Position numbers and translations under genes: made by a program. The notes below the pieces were generated by a model that saw only the letters and a program-made list of their open reading frames with translations, was not told the origin of the DNA and searched no databases. A DNA stretch of 33,437 bases from Ferruginibacter sp. (GTDB lineage: Bacteria > Bacteroidota > Bacteroidia > Chitinophagales > Chitinophagaceae): positions 1 through 33,437 of the forward strand of contig JACMPR010000040.1 in assembly GCA_014377385.1 (NCBI GenBank), written 5' to 3'. This document shows, in pieces, positions 33,328-33,437 of the stretch; the stretch's first letter is position 1, and each line of letters begins with the position of its first letter.

Positions 33328-33437
33328 ATGGCAATAGCAAAGATTGGAGGTGTTCCAAAAAATATCCACCGATATAAAAGCGCCCGATACAAGATTCCCC
33401 AACGTCATCGCGGGATCAATCTATTGGTGCCGGATTA
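33328..33437 (+). CDS. Possible partial ORF running off the window
   Basis: ATG at 33328 opens a frame with no stop before the window edge (36 codons, MAIAKIGGVPKNIHRYKSAR). The sequence is basic and matches no family I recognise. It may be the start of a gene divergent from the regulator, or chance. Confidence 0.15.
   Translation, partial: MAIAKIGGVPKNIHRYKSARYKIPQRHRGINLLVPD

Overview
The window looks like a chromosomal segment of a Bacteroidota bacterium, probably of the Chitinophagaceae or a near relative. Three things point there: a type IX secretion (T9SS) C-terminal sorting domain, several upstream sites matching the Bacteroidota -7 box TAnnTTTG, and a YtxJ bacilliredoxin. The genus is an inference; no rRNA gene is present.

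Left part (1-12.8 kb). A 58-aa ORF ending in DLWNIQRRRR lies behind a TATCTTTG box. Two minus-strand genes follow, 47 bp apart: a 1909-aa multidomain T9SS-exported subtilisin-like protein, carrying nine ARALSN-type hexapeptides inside an MBG-type domain, and a TPR/transmembrane class III adenylate cyclase. Divergent from these are a nucleotide-transporter-like protein with a HEAT-like C-terminal half and a stand-alone cyclic-nucleotide-binding domain. These last two ORFs are in the same frame, separated by one TAA and two codons. A convergent HD-domain hydrolase closes the block. Together they could form a cyclic-AMP locus with a make, bind and perhaps remove logic; this is a hypothesis.

Middle (12.8-23.2 kb). 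This part begins with an internally deleted SDR oxidoreductase remnant, an HTTM membrane protein and a broken or spurious ORF. Housekeeping genes follow: an acyl-CoA carboxylase beta subunit, RNase HI, a DUF6580-like membrane protein, YraN, a YkgJ-like cysteine-cluster protein, XerD, a GT2 polyprenol-phosphate glycosyltransferase, a DEDDh exonuclease, and a 43-aa lipoprotein translationally coupled to ytxJ, ended by a clear terminator.

Right part (23.2-33.4 kb). Six minus-strand genes form a beta-1,4-galactan/galactose locus, in transcription order: LacI-family regulator, GH53 endo-galactanase, a single-polypeptide GH2-GH53 fusion, galactokinase, SSS-family symporter, aldose 1-epimerase. A perfect 28-bp palindrome abuts and overlaps the regulator's likely ATG and is a strong operator candidate. 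The proposed flow is endo-cleavage of galactan, removal of galactose by the GH2 domain, Na+-coupled uptake, mutarotation and phosphorylation. No galT, galE or SusC/SusD pair is in the window.

The best candidates for something new are the ARALSN repeat region, the one-stop split between transporter and cyclic-nucleotide domain with its cyclase/HD neighbours, and the GH2-GH53 fusion.
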